This document shows positions 9,135 to 16,856 of a DNA stretch of 64,000 nucleotides, piece by piece. The first letter of the stretch is position 1, and each line of letters begins with the position of its first letter. The stretch is from Streptomyces sp. cg36 (lineage in GTDB: Bacteria > Actinomycetota > Actinomycetes > Streptomycetales > Streptomycetaceae). A program made the position numbers and the translations under genes. The DNA is taken from positions 7,655,501-7,719,500 of the forward strand of contig NZ_CP163520.1 in NCBI RefSeq assembly GCF_041080675.1, in the 5' to 3' direction. The notes beneath the pieces are model-generated. The model saw only the letters and a list, made by a program, of their open reading frames with translations, had not been told where the DNA came from and did not search any database.

Positions 9135-9350
9135 CTACTGGGCGACGTGGATGTTCTGGACCGCGGAGGACTCGGCGGACGACCAGGCGGAGTGGTCGTT
9201 GAGGGCGGCGGACTCGTTGTGGGCGGTGATGTGGCTGACGTGCTTGGTGACGTCGACGCTCTTGCCCAGGCTGAACTTCAGGCGTCCCAGGGCCTCGCGG
9301 CCCGGCAGCAGCTCGGCGGACTCGGCGTCGAGCTCGTGGTGGTCGAGCAT
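9135..9350 (-). CDS. RiPP-like precursor peptide A1
   Basis: 71 residues, paralogous to the next peptide downstream: the block from SAELLPGREALGRLKF through AALNDHS is almost unchanged, while the first residues and the tail (SSAVQNIHVAQ against SQAVQSITVTQ) differ. GAGGGGGAAA lies 5 nt before ATG 9350, making it the first gene of locus A. The upstream region holds a TTGGAC/GTCCAA inverted repeat and a divergent XRE regulator. The alternating Val/Ile-Gln tail could favour beta-strand assembly. Precursor role is inferred from size, duplication and neighbours. Confidence 0.8.
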   Translation of the reverse strand: MLDHHELDAESAELLPGREALGRLKFSLGKSVDVTKHVSHITAHNESAALNDHSAWSSAESSAVQNIHVAQ

Positions 9351-9420
9351 GGTGGTTTCCCCCTCGGGAACGGGTGCTCACGGCCGGACGGGCATGGGTC
9401 CCCCCGCCTGTCCGGCACGA

Positions 9421-9448
9421 TTGGACGTGCTGTCCAACGAGATTGGAC
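9421..9448. promoter_or_regulatory. operator-like TTGGAC repeats
   Basis: TTGGAC at 9421-9426 and GTCCAA at 9432-9437 form a perfect 6-bp inverted repeat with a 5-nt spacer; a third copy in direct orientation, TTGGAC, is at 9443-9448. The cluster sits between the divergent peptide A1 gene (start 9350) and the XRE regulator gene (start 9576), where an autoregulating HTH protein would bind. No clear -35/-10 pair was found. Confidence 0.5.
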
Positions 9449-9575
9449 GCTAGTGGCCCGGGCCGTCACGGCGCAAGCGGTTCGCCCCCAGCGGTCCGGA
9501 GAGAAGCCAACGGCCCCCTAGAATCGATCCGACGCGGAAGGGTTCCGCCCGGTGCCGAACGGAAAGTGACCATCT

Positions 9576-9962
9576 GTGGCCAACGCACTGCAGAAGATCA
9601 TCAGAGAGCGCCTGGATCAGAACAGCTGGTCGTACGGCGACGTGGCCCGCCGCGGCGGCATCCCCCGTTCCACCGTCCACCATCTCGCCACCACCGACCG
9701 GGTGGCCCGGATGCCGCAGCCGGCCACCCTGGAAGGGCTGGCCAAGGGGCTCGACCTGCCGCTGGACACCCTGCGGCAGGCCGCCGCCGAGGCGTGCGGC
9801 ATCCACGTCTACGCCGCGGGGCAGGCGCCCGCCGCCCAGACGGCCGCCGACCCCGAGGTCGACCTGCTCATCGCGAGTCTGCAGCGGCTCTCCGCCAGCG
9901 ACCGCCGCCATGTGGCCGCGCTCGTCGAATCCCTGCTGAACCGCCCCCCGCGGAGCGAATGA
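9576..9962 (+). CDS. XRE-family regulator of locus A (inferred)
   Basis: 128-residue protein. Residues 1-65 are an XRE-type HTH (SYGDVARRGGIPRSTVHHLA, then PQPATLEGLAKGLDLPLDTL). A short C-terminal helix follows (VDLLIASLQRLSASDRRHV). GTG 9576 has GGAAAG 9 nt upstream. It is transcribed away from the two precursor peptides across a 225-bp gap with TTGGAC repeats, so the simplest role is control of the peptide operon and of itself. No sensor domain is seen. Confidence 0.8.
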   Translation: MANALQKIIRERLDQNSWSYGDVARRGGIPRSTVHHLATTDRVARMPQPATLEGLAKGLDLPLDTLRQAAAEACGIHVYAAGQAPAAQTAADPEVDLLIASLQRLSASDRRHVAALVESLLNRPPRSE

Positions 9963-10165
9963 CCCGCCCGCGCCCGCATGTGCGGCGCCACGGCCGCCGG
10001 GGGCATTCCGCTGAGGACGCCCGGTGCGCGGTGCCGGTTCCGCGGACGACGGATGTCGGCGAAGAATCCGGGACCGGCCGAATCGCCCGGGTTCCCCGGC
10101 TACTCTCTCGTTCTGCCCGGGACGCGTGAGCCGCACGGTCGGTCCTCGGCCCCCGAGGGGGAGAT

Positions 10166-10426
10166 GTGCTGCTTGTGCATGGTGGACCCACCACCGCCGT
10201 TGTCAGGGGAAGCACCGGCGAGTCGGTCGTGCTGCTCTCCGGTGAACTGCCCGACGTCCTCACCGACGCCGCCCTCGCCGAACTCGTCAACCTCGCCGCG
10301 GCGATACTCGACGAGGAGGAGCTGGGACTCTTCCGCCGGTGCCTGGACACCCTGCGGCGCGGCGAGGGCCCCGCGCCGCGCCGCATCGAGGTCGACGGCG
10401 CGGTCCTGACGGTCTACGAGGACTGA
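10166..10426 (+). CDS. small acidic protein, unknown
   Basis: About 86 residues. The N-terminal half contains ESVVLLSGELPDVLTDAALAELVNLA and the C-terminal half LDTLRRGEGPAPRRIEVDG, suggesting a small alpha/beta fold. No signal or membrane segment. GTG 10166 follows a GAGGGGGA purine run closely; GTG 10175, three codons later, has better spacing (about 11 nt) and may be the true start. It lies between the XRE regulator and a secreted protein, both on the same strand. No recognised function. Confidence 0.5.
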   Translation: MLLVHGGPTTAVVRGSTGESVVLLSGELPDVLTDAALAELVNLAAAILDEEELGLFRRCLDTLRRGEGPAPRRIEVDGAVLTVYED

Positions 10427-10607
10427 ACACCCCCTGCTCCCGGGCCCGTTGAACCTCCGCGCGGCACCGGCTGCCCGGAGGACTCCCCTCCATCGCGCAC
10501 CGCCCGTACGCTCGGGCACCTCGCGACCGGCGCCGCCGCGGACCTGCGGACGGTCCCGGCTTCCCGGCCCGGGGCGAGACAGGTGAGCACACCGAGAAGG
10601 GGAAGCG

Positions 10608-11435
10608 ATGAGCATGCACCGCATCGGACGGCGACAGGCGTTACGGGCCGGCCTCGCCGCCGCAGTCGTGACGGGAACCGGCGCCGGGGGAGCCGTCCTC
10701 GCGGGGGCGGGCACGGCCGGCGCCGCCGAGCGTGCGGCCCCGGCCGCGCCCCGGAGCCGAGTCGGCCGTCCGGGCACACAGCTGCCGCCCGTACCCGGCA
10801 TGTTGGGTGACCGGCTGGCCAACGAGTTCTGGTACGTCTTCGACGACACGACCCTCTTCCACCGCTCCCAGGAACTCGACGACGCCTACACGGCGATCAG
10901 AACGTACGCGGGCGGACTGGAAGCACAGGTCATCGACGCCTGGCGCACCAGATACCAAGAGCCCGGCTATCCAGGAAACTTCCGCGACTGGATGGCTCCT
11001 CTAGCGGAGCCGCTGCGCCTGATCTCCCGCACCCAGCTCGGCGTCTTCGACCAGTTCTACCACCGCCGCGACCCCCGACTGGTCGTCGCCTTCGCCGAGT
11101 TCGGGCAGGGCACCCTGTACGACCCGCGCCGGGTCGCCGACGGCAACGGCGTGCACACCATGAACCGGTTCACCGGCTACCACGCCTGGCACGTCTACGC
11201 GCGGGGCACGGCGCTGCTCGGCATCGACCGGCGGCGGTGGTACGAGCTCGCGCCGCTGATCGGGTTCGCCTGGGGCCTCCAGTCCCTCGCCCAGCCCTCG
11301 GCCGAGAACCCCAACCGGCCCCTGCCGCGCCGCACGGTGGCCCAGCAGGCCGCCTACTGGCTGCCGCGCGGACTTGAACGGCAGGACGAGGACTTCCAGT
11401 CCACCCCGTACCCCAGGGCGCCGATTGGCGGCTGA
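10608..11435 (+). CDS. Tat-type secreted protein with a TTA codon
   Basis: 275 residues. The N terminus HRIGRRQALRAGLAAAVV has a twin-arginine-like pattern followed by a hydrophobic, Ala-rich stretch, so export is likely. The mature part is rich in Trp, Tyr and Arg (NEFWYVFDDTTLFHRSQELD, GYHAWHVYARGTALLGIDRR) with no family I recognise. Codon 12 (10641-10643) is TTA, the rare leucine codon read by the bldA tRNA, so translation should depend on developmental stage. Strong RBS (GAGAAGGGGAAG) before ATG 10608. It sits between peptide loci A and B and might belong to either; this is inference. Confidence 0.7.
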   Translation: MSMHRIGRRQALRAGLAAAVVTGTGAGGAVLAGAGTAGAAERAAPAAPRSRVGRPGTQLPPVPGMLGDRLANEFWYVFDDTTLFHRSQELDDAYTAIRTYAGGLEAQVIDAWRTRYQEPGYPGNFRDWMAPLAEPLRLISRTQLGVFDQFYHRRDPRLVVAFAEFGQGTLYDPRRVADGNGVHTMNRFTGYHAWHVYARGTALLGIDRRRWYELAPLIGFAWGLQSLAQPSAENPNRPLPRRTVAQQAAYWLPRGLERQDEDFQSTPYPRAPIGG

Positions 11436-11452
11436 CGCCGCGACGGTGTGGT

Positions 11453-11483
11453 GCGGGGCCGCGGCCGGACGCCGCGGCCCCGC
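11453..11483. terminator. bidirectional terminator hairpin
   Basis: Perfect 13-bp GC-rich stem (11453-11465 with 11471-11483) with a 5-nt loop, placed between the convergent secreted-protein gene (ends 11435) and the TPR gene (ends 11488). Very stable; no U-tract. Confidence 0.75.
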
Positions 11484-11487
11484 GCGC

Positions 11488-13539
11488 TCAGCGGTCCGTC
11501 CCCGCAAGGCGCGAGCGGCACGCGGCGAGCCGCTCCGCCAGCTCCTCGCGGTCGGCGCCCGGCAGCTCCAGCGCCCGGGCGTAGTCGGCCACGGCCGCCT
11601 CCCACCGTCCGGCGTCCTCGTGGACGTACCCGCGGTTGTGGAAGAGGCCGGGGTCGTCGGGGGAGCGCTCCAGCGCCGTCGTCAGATCGTCCAGCGCCGC
11701 CTCGTGGTCGCCGAGGGCGAGATGGGCGCAGGCCCGGTTGGCGTGTGCTCCCGCGAGCGCGGGATCGAGGGTGAGGGCCCGGTCGAAGCTGTGCAGCGCG
11801 GACGCCGCCGAGTCGAGCGCGAGCAGCGCCGTGCCGTGCACCGAGTGCAGGAGCGGGTCGTCGGGGGCGAGGGAGAGGCCCTCGGCGGCCAGTTCGGCCG
11901 CGTCCGCCGCACGGTCGTCGTCCAGCCACAGCTCGGCCAGGGCGAGGCGCGCGTCGGCCCGGCCCGGCTCCAGCTCCAGGGCGCGGGCGAACTCGGCGGC
12001 GGCATCGCCCTCGCCCGTCTGGACGTACAAGTCGCCCCGGTTGTAGTGGAGTTCGACGAACGGCGGGCTGATGGCCTCGACCTCGGCGTAGTCGGCCAGC
12101 GCGGCCTCGAAGCGCCCCTGCTGGTGGTGGAGGACGGCCCGGTCGAAGCGGTACTCCGGGTGGTGCGGGTCCACGGCGACGATCCGGTCGTACTCCTCCA
12201 GCGCCTCCCCGCCCCGCCCCAGGCGCGCGAGCAGCTGGGCCCGGTTGTGGTGCAGCACCGACTTGTGCAGGAGGTGGCGGTCGGCGGGCAGACCGTCGTC
12301 CACCGCCGCCATGGCCGTCGCCACCAGGTCCAGCGCTCCCGCCAGGTCGCCCAGGTGCATGGCGACCAGGGCCTTGCCGTTGTGCATGAACGCGGTGTGG
12401 AAGGCGCGGTCCTCGGCGTCGGGGAGCTGCTCGATGAAGGCGATGGCGGTGTTGATGTGCGCGAGCGCCCGCAGGTGGTCCTTGCGGGAGGTGTCGTAGA
12501 GGCGGGTGAACAGGACCGAGAGGGCGTAGCTGACGGTGGTGTGCACCTTGGGGTCGGTCGTGCGCGACAGTACGTCGTAGTAGGCGGCCTCGGCCTCGGC
12601 CGGGCGGTCGAGCAGGGCCAGGCACAGCCCGCGCTGGCGCAGTTGGCGGTAGCGGACGGGCCAGGGGGCGTCGGGGCCGAGCAGGGCGGCCATGCGCTCG
12701 TTGAGTTCCAGGGCGGCGGTGTAGTACCCCATGCCGAGGCAGTGCTCGACGGCCGCTTCGAAGGCCGCCGGCGCGGTCTCGGGGGAGCTGCCGTGCGCGC
12801 GGTGGTGGGGGAGCGCGCCGAGGCGCCAGGCGCGGACGGGGGACGCCTCCAGCTCCTCGGCGCGCACGTCGTGGAGTTTGGCGCGCTCGGCGTCGTCGAG
12901 GAGGCGGTAGGCGTCGTCGGCTCCGCCGGTGCCGTCGGTGCGCACGAACTGCTCGCCGGTGACGGCGGGCGGGGCCGCGACGGGCGGTGCGGCGCGGTGC
13001 TCGGCCCGGCCGTCGAGGCGGGCCGACAGATGGGCGGGGAGCGGTGCGTCCTCGGGACCGCAGAGCACGAGCCGTACGCGGCGCGCGTCGAGCCGGCGCA
13101 GCGCGATGTCGAGGAACTCCGTGTCGGTCGCGTCCGCCTCGTGCACGTCGTGGAGGACGAGGGTGAGCGGGTCCCCCGGGTGCGCGGCCAGGAAGTCGAC
13201 CAGGCCGTTGGCGATGCGGCGGGTGCGTTCCCGCGCGTACCAGCGGGTGCGCTCGCCGGGCGGGGCCGCCGAGGTGAGGGTCGCCTCCGCCGCCCCGAGC
13301 AGCCCGCCGAGTTCGGGGGCCGCCGCCAGGACGGACAGCCGGGTACCGGCGGTGGGCGGTGCGCCCCGCCCGTGCGCGGCCGGTACGAGCAGGCGCATCA
13401 GCTCGCCGGCTCCGGTGTAGGGGCCGCGCAACCCGCGGTGGCATTCCACGGCCGCCGCCGGGGACAGCCCGGCCGCCGCGGCCTGCCGTGCGGCCCGGGT
13501 GGGGCCGGTGAGCCATATGTGCGACGTCCTGTCCTGCAC
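11488..13539 (-). CDS. TPR protein of peptide locus B
   Basis: 683 residues. The C-terminal two thirds (about 270-670) is a run of tetratricopeptide repeats, for example RAQLLARLGRGGEALEEYDR, AVLHHQQGRFEAALADYAEV and NRACAHLALGDHEAALDDLT. The N-terminal third resembles a degenerate ATPase core: a Walker-B-like strand LTLVLHDVHEADATDTEFLD is present but no P-loop is seen, so ATP hydrolysis is doubtful. No membrane segment. It starts 40 bp after the locus B protease ends and is probably cotranscribed, which suggests a cytoplasmic scaffold or chaperone for the 35 aa peptide and its protease. Function inferred from context only. Confidence 0.75.
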   Translation of the reverse strand: MQDRTSHIWLTGPTRAARQAAAAGLSPAAAVECHRGLRGPYTGAGELMRLLVPAAHGRGAPPTAGTRLSVLAAAPELGGLLGAAEATLTSAAPPGERTRWYARERTRRIANGLVDFLAAHPGDPLTLVLHDVHEADATDTEFLDIALRRLDARRVRLVLCGPEDAPLPAHLSARLDGRAEHRAAPPVAAPPAVTGEQFVRTDGTGGADDAYRLLDDAERAKLHDVRAEELEASPVRAWRLGALPHHRAHGSSPETAPAAFEAAVEHCLGMGYYTAALELNERMAALLGPDAPWPVRYRQLRQRGLCLALLDRPAEAEAAYYDVLSRTTDPKVHTTVSYALSVLFTRLYDTSRKDHLRALAHINTAIAFIEQLPDAEDRAFHTAFMHNGKALVAMHLGDLAGALDLVATAMAAVDDGLPADRHLLHKSVLHHNRAQLLARLGRGGEALEEYDRIVAVDPHHPEYRFDRAVLHHQQGRFEAALADYAEVEAISPPFVELHYNRGDLYVQTGEGDAAAEFARALELEPGRADARLALAELWLDDDRAADAAELAAEGLSLAPDDPLLHSVHGTALLALDSAASALHSFDRALTLDPALAGAHANRACAHLALGDHEAALDDLTTALERSPDDPGLFHNRGYVHEDAGRWEAAVADYARALELPGADREELAERLAACRSRLAGTDR

Positions 13540-13579
13540 GCCGATCCTCCTTGTCAGCCCGGTGAAGTCCTCGCACGCG

Positions 13580-14797
13580 TCAGGGGTTGGGGGCCGTCTT
13601 CGCGGCCCTGTCGGCGGCCGACCGGCGCAGCCGGTCCCGTACCGCGATCCACGCGGCGACGCCGAACTGGACGAACATGATCAGCGCGGCCACCGCCGCG
13701 TCCCAGAAGCCGGCGTCCGGCGAGCCGGACGACAGCGCCGTGTGGAAGCGGGTGGCGAAGCCCACCAGGACGGGCAGCGCCGCCGCCGCGGCCAGTGCGC
13801 ACAGGGCCGCGCTGCCCACCACGAGCAGCGGGGCGTACCAGCGCAGTACGGCCAGTTCGCGGGGGGTGGCCGTGGCCGCGAGCGGTGGTGTCTTCGCCCG
13901 GGCGCGGCGCGGCAGCCAGGGGGTGCGCTCCCGCAGGTGGGAGCGGGCGAGCTCCTGGAGGTCGGGCAGGGCCAGCACGTGCGCGAACAGGTGGTGCAGA
14001 TCCGTCTCCAGGAAGAACAGGCACTGCCAGGCCATCCGCATCAGCGCGCCGAAGGCGAGCGCGAGGGCGAGACCGCCCCACACGGTGACGGAGCCGTGCG
14101 CCAGCAGGTCGGCCCAGGCGGCGAGGGTGAGGACGGCGGCGACCAGCGCGTCGGCGACGAGCCCGGCGAGCACCGGCAGGACGCGTTTGCGGCGGGGGAC
14201 GCCCATCAGCCCCACCAGGGTCGTCTGGAACACGACGAAGTACAGCCGTCGGCCGAGGCTGAGGCGGCTGGGCAGACCGAGCCGCCGTCCGGCCAGGACG
14301 TGGAAGGACTCGTGCAGCGCGATGCCCGGGAACTGCCCCAGGAACGAGGCGAGTTCGACCAGCAGCAGCGAGGAGCTGAAGAATACGTTTGAGGGGCCGG
14401 GGCGCAGGGCGGGCTCGCGCACGGCCGCGGTCACGGCCGCGGCGACGAGCGCCGTGTAGAGGATCCAGGCGGCGGGGGAGAAGAGGGCCGCGCCCAGTCC
14501 ACGCAGGGCGACCGTGTCCGAGGGGCCGGGCCGGTGCGGTGGTTCGTCGTCGCGGCGGATGAACCGGAGTTCGTCGAGGGTGTCGACCAGGTCCTCGATG
14601 TCGGCTTCCTCGCCGTAGGCGGCGGCGTACCGGAGGGCGGCGTCATGGACGGTCGCGCCGTCCCGCAGCCAGCGCACGACGGCGGCGGCGTCGGCGGGAA
14701 AGACCGCGAACGAGTCGATGTCGGAGCGGCCGATGACGACGTCCTCGCCCTCCTCGACGAACGTCAGCGGGTGGAGCGCGACACGGGTGCCGTCCAC
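13580..14797 (-). CDS. PqqD-like/HExxH membrane protease (locus B)
   Basis: 405 residues. Residues about 6-80 match a PqqD-like winged helix (VVIGRSDIDSFAVFPADAAA, then GEEADIEDLVDTLDELRFI), the leader-binding fold of RiPP systems. Several membrane helices follow; HESFH at 162-166 fits the HExxH zinc motif in a helix preceded by FPGIAL. It is shorter than the locus A protease and lacks its Pro-rich tail, but has the same domain order. GTG 14797 is chosen because GAGGGGAGGG lies just upstream; the in-frame start at 14854 adds an unlikely extension. It follows a 35 aa peptide gene by 70 bp, its probable substrate. Confidence 0.8.
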   Translation of the reverse strand: MDGTRVALHPLTFVEEGEDVVIGRSDIDSFAVFPADAAAVVRWLRDGATVHDAALRYAAAYGEEADIEDLVDTLDELRFIRRDDEPPHRPGPSDTVALRGLGAALFSPAAWILYTALVAAAVTAAVREPALRPGPSNVFFSSSLLLVELASFLGQFPGIALHESFHVLAGRRLGLPSRLSLGRRLYFVVFQTTLVGLMGVPRRKRVLPVLAGLVADALVAAVLTLAAWADLLAHGSVTVWGGLALALAFGALMRMAWQCLFFLETDLHHLFAHVLALPDLQELARSHLRERTPWLPRRARAKTPPLAATATPRELAVLRWYAPLLVVGSAALCALAAAAALPVLVGFATRFHTALSSGSPDAGFWDAAVAALIMFVQFGVAAWIAVRDRLRRSAADRAAKTAPNP

Positions 14798-14867
14798 AGC
14801 CCTCCCCTCGGGAGAACGGGGATGTGCGGCCCCGTCCCAGGGGGCCGCACACACCGTCTCCCGGTGC

Positions 14868-14975
14868 TCAGCACCACCAGTCGTAGACGGACGTGCCGCT
14901 CGTCAGGCGCACCGGACCGGTCTTGCGGACGCGGAACTTCTTCATTCCGGCCGTGGGCTGCTTGAGCTGCTTCAT
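14868..14975 (-). CDS. RiPP-like precursor peptide B (35 aa, C-terminal Cys)
   Basis: 35-residue peptide starting MKQLKQPTAGMKKF, followed by a basic stretch and ending SVYDWWC. The net charge is strongly positive and the C terminus has two Trp and a single Cys. GAAAGGA lies 9 nt upstream of ATG 14975, which decides the start over longer in-frame options. It is the first gene of locus B, directly before the PqqD-like/HExxH protease and the TPR protein. It looks unlike the locus A peptides, so the two loci should make different products. Short length makes the call tentative, but RBS and context are good. Confidence 0.65.
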   Translation of the reverse strand: MKQLKQPTAGMKKFRVRKTGPVRLTSGTSVYDWWC

Positions 14976-15288
14976 CCCAACCGTCCTTTCCCAGAGGTGG
15001 TCGGTGGCCATCGCGCCCGCACGGGTCGGCCCGTCGGCTTTCGTGCTGCGGTGGTCCACCCCTACCGAGAGGGTCGCGGTGGATCTGACTGCTCGTCAAT
15101 GAGCTGAGATGGACGCACCGGCCGTCGGCGGCAGTTTGTCTCATTCGTAAGTGATACGAGGATGAACAAATCCGGCGCGATACACGCAGGGCGGGTCGTT
15201 CCCGGCCGCGGAACCGCGTTCTCCGCAGGTCATACGGTGTTCGTGTACGGCGCACTCGGGCCAACGCGCCCTGGAACAGGGGTAGTTG
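14976..15288. other. intergenic region upstream of peptide locus B
   Basis: About 310 bases without a convincing gene, between peptide B and the end of the MFS gene. It holds a locally AT-richer stretch (about 15130-15175) with an inverted repeat, TCGTA at 15145-15149 and TACGA at 15155-15159, separated by 5 nt. This is a plausible control site for the minus-strand peptide locus, but I see no clear -35/-10 pair. Confidence 0.35.
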
Positions 15289-16524
15289 CTAGGGGTTCTG
15301 CCGGGTGGGCCGCACCGGCGGCGGCCCGGCCGGGAGCGGCTGGCCCCGCCCCGCGGCCAGGGATGCCGAGAACCGTGCGCGGGCGACCGGCCCGACCAGT
15401 GCCACGGGCAGGGTGACGGCCGCGGCGATCGCGAAGAGCACCCCGAAACGTTTGTCGTCCGCGAGCCCGCTGACCAGATACGTGCTGAGCGCGGCCCCGG
15501 TGTACACGGCGCACGCGACCAGCGAGGTGGCGATGCCCCGGACCTGGGGCGGCGCGACCTCCGTCCCCCAGGTCTGCACGGTGGACTGGACGAGCGCGAA
15601 GGCGAGTCCGGACAGCACGCTGGCCGCCAGTACGGTCACCATCGACTGGGTGGGGACGCAGACCAGATAGCCCACGCCGAGCAGGACGCTGCCGACGGCG
15701 AAGTGGGTGGCCGGGGAGACCCGCTCGCCCAGGGCGCGCACGGCCACACCGCCCGCCACGGCCGCCAGGCCGTAGCTGCCGGTGACCAGACCGGCGTAGA
15801 CGACGCTGTGCCCGCCCGACTGGAGCGCGGTGTTGAGGAAGTTGAAGAAGCCCAGCATGGCCGCGCCCTCGAAGACGGCGAAGGCCACCAGGAACCGGAA
15901 CCAGCCGATGCGGAAGACCATGGCGAGGCGCGCGGACACGCTCGTTCCGCCGGGCGCCGGGGCGGACGCCTCCGGCAGCCGGCCGAAGGCGAGGACGAGC
16001 ACCGGCGAGCAGATCGCCACCAGCAGGATCGCCGCGCGCCAGTTCCACAGATGGGTGAAGACGCCCGCGACCACGGTCGCCGCGGCCGTGCCGACGGCCC
16101 CGGCCGCGAGCACGCTCGCCACGGTCCGCTGCCGCTGGGCGAACGGCAGCCGGTCGCCCACGTACGCCACCATCACCGGGAGCAGCGCCGCCGCCGAGGC
16201 GCCCGCGAGCGCGCGCCCGAGGATGAGCACCCCCAGGTTGGGGGCGAGCGCGGAGACCAGGTCGGCCGCGCACATGCCGAGCAGGGAGGCGCGCATGACC
16301 CGGACGCGCCCGTACACGTCCGAGACGAGGCCGTGCACGGGCTGCATGAGGCCGAACAGCAGCAGATAGGCGGTCAGGGCGATGGTGACGTGGGAGACGC
16401 TGACGCCCAGGCCCTTGGCGGCGGGCAGCAGCAGCGGGGTGATCACGATCCGGTCGAAGTTGCCGAGGAAGGAGCCCGCGTAGATCAACCGCATGTCCTG
16501 GGCGTCCGTGGTGCCCTTGTTCAT
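15289..16524 (-). CDS. MFS efflux transporter
   Basis: 411 residues with about 12 hydrophobic helices. Typical MFS features: an early LYGRL-like loop (GLVSDVYGRVRVMRASLLGM) between helices 2 and 3, and WRAAILLVAICSPVLVLAFG near helix 6. The family exports drugs or small metabolites by proton antiport; the substrate is unknown. ATG 16524 has GGAGGAAGG upstream and removes a hydrophilic extension present from 16608. The gene diverges from a MarR-type regulator with a palindrome between them, the usual arrangement for inducible efflux. Confidence 0.85.
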   Translation of the reverse strand: MNKGTTDAQDMRLIYAGSFLGNFDRIVITPLLLPAAKGLGVSVSHVTIALTAYLLLFGLMQPVHGLVSDVYGRVRVMRASLLGMCAADLVSALAPNLGVLILGRALAGASAAALLPVMVAYVGDRLPFAQRQRTVASVLAAGAVGTAAATVVAGVFTHLWNWRAAILLVAICSPVLVLAFGRLPEASAPAPGGTSVSARLAMVFRIGWFRFLVAFAVFEGAAMLGFFNFLNTALQSGGHSVVYAGLVTGSYGLAAVAGGVAVRALGERVSPATHFAVGSVLLGVGYLVCVPTQSMVTVLAASVLSGLAFALVQSTVQTWGTEVAPPQVRGIATSLVACAVYTGAALSTYLVSGLADDKRFGVLFAIAAAVTLPVALVGPVARARFSASLAAGRGQPLPAGPPPVRPTRQNP

Positions 16525-16856
16525 GGCCCTTCCTCCGGCTCGGCGGTCCGCTGACGGGCTGCGGTCGTCGTGTGCACCCGCGCCTCCATGGCTGCCCGGA
16601 AAGGCCAATTCGTCACTGGCGCTGATAGTCAGAGGACCTGATGGGTCAGTATGGGGCGGCTGGCTGGAATCGTCAATGTGGTGGCGGTATTTCGCGGCGC
16701 CGCCGCTCGGGAGGGTCGTCCGCCAGGTCGGCGAAGGCGGCCCGCGATGCTCGCGGTTGAAGACTTGACGTGTCTCAAAACCGTTGGTCTTCTGTCTAAT
16801 TGACAGTCAGTGCCGCTGTCGGACCCGAAGTGCTGAGGGGTGGCGGAGGGATGGCC
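16525..16856. other. divergent control region, MFS/MarR
   Basis: About 330 bases with no gene between the start codons of the MFS transporter and the MarR regulator. The right part (16760-16810) is AT-richer and holds the palindrome listed separately. The left part holds no convincing structure. Confidence 0.5.
16792..16806. promoter_or_regulatory. MarR-type palindrome
   Basis: CTGTC at 16792-16796 and GACAG at 16802-16806 are perfect inverted arms around TAATT. It lies 51 bp before the regulator start at 16857 and within the MFS/MarR divergent region. MarR dimers commonly bind short palindromes with AT-rich centres, so this is the best operator candidate here. Confidence 0.5.

Noticed and set aside
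15145..15159. TCGTA/TACGA inverted repeat as a defined promoter of locus B
   Set aside because: Arms are only 5 bp and it is about 170 bp from the peptide start; kept only as a note on the intergenic region.
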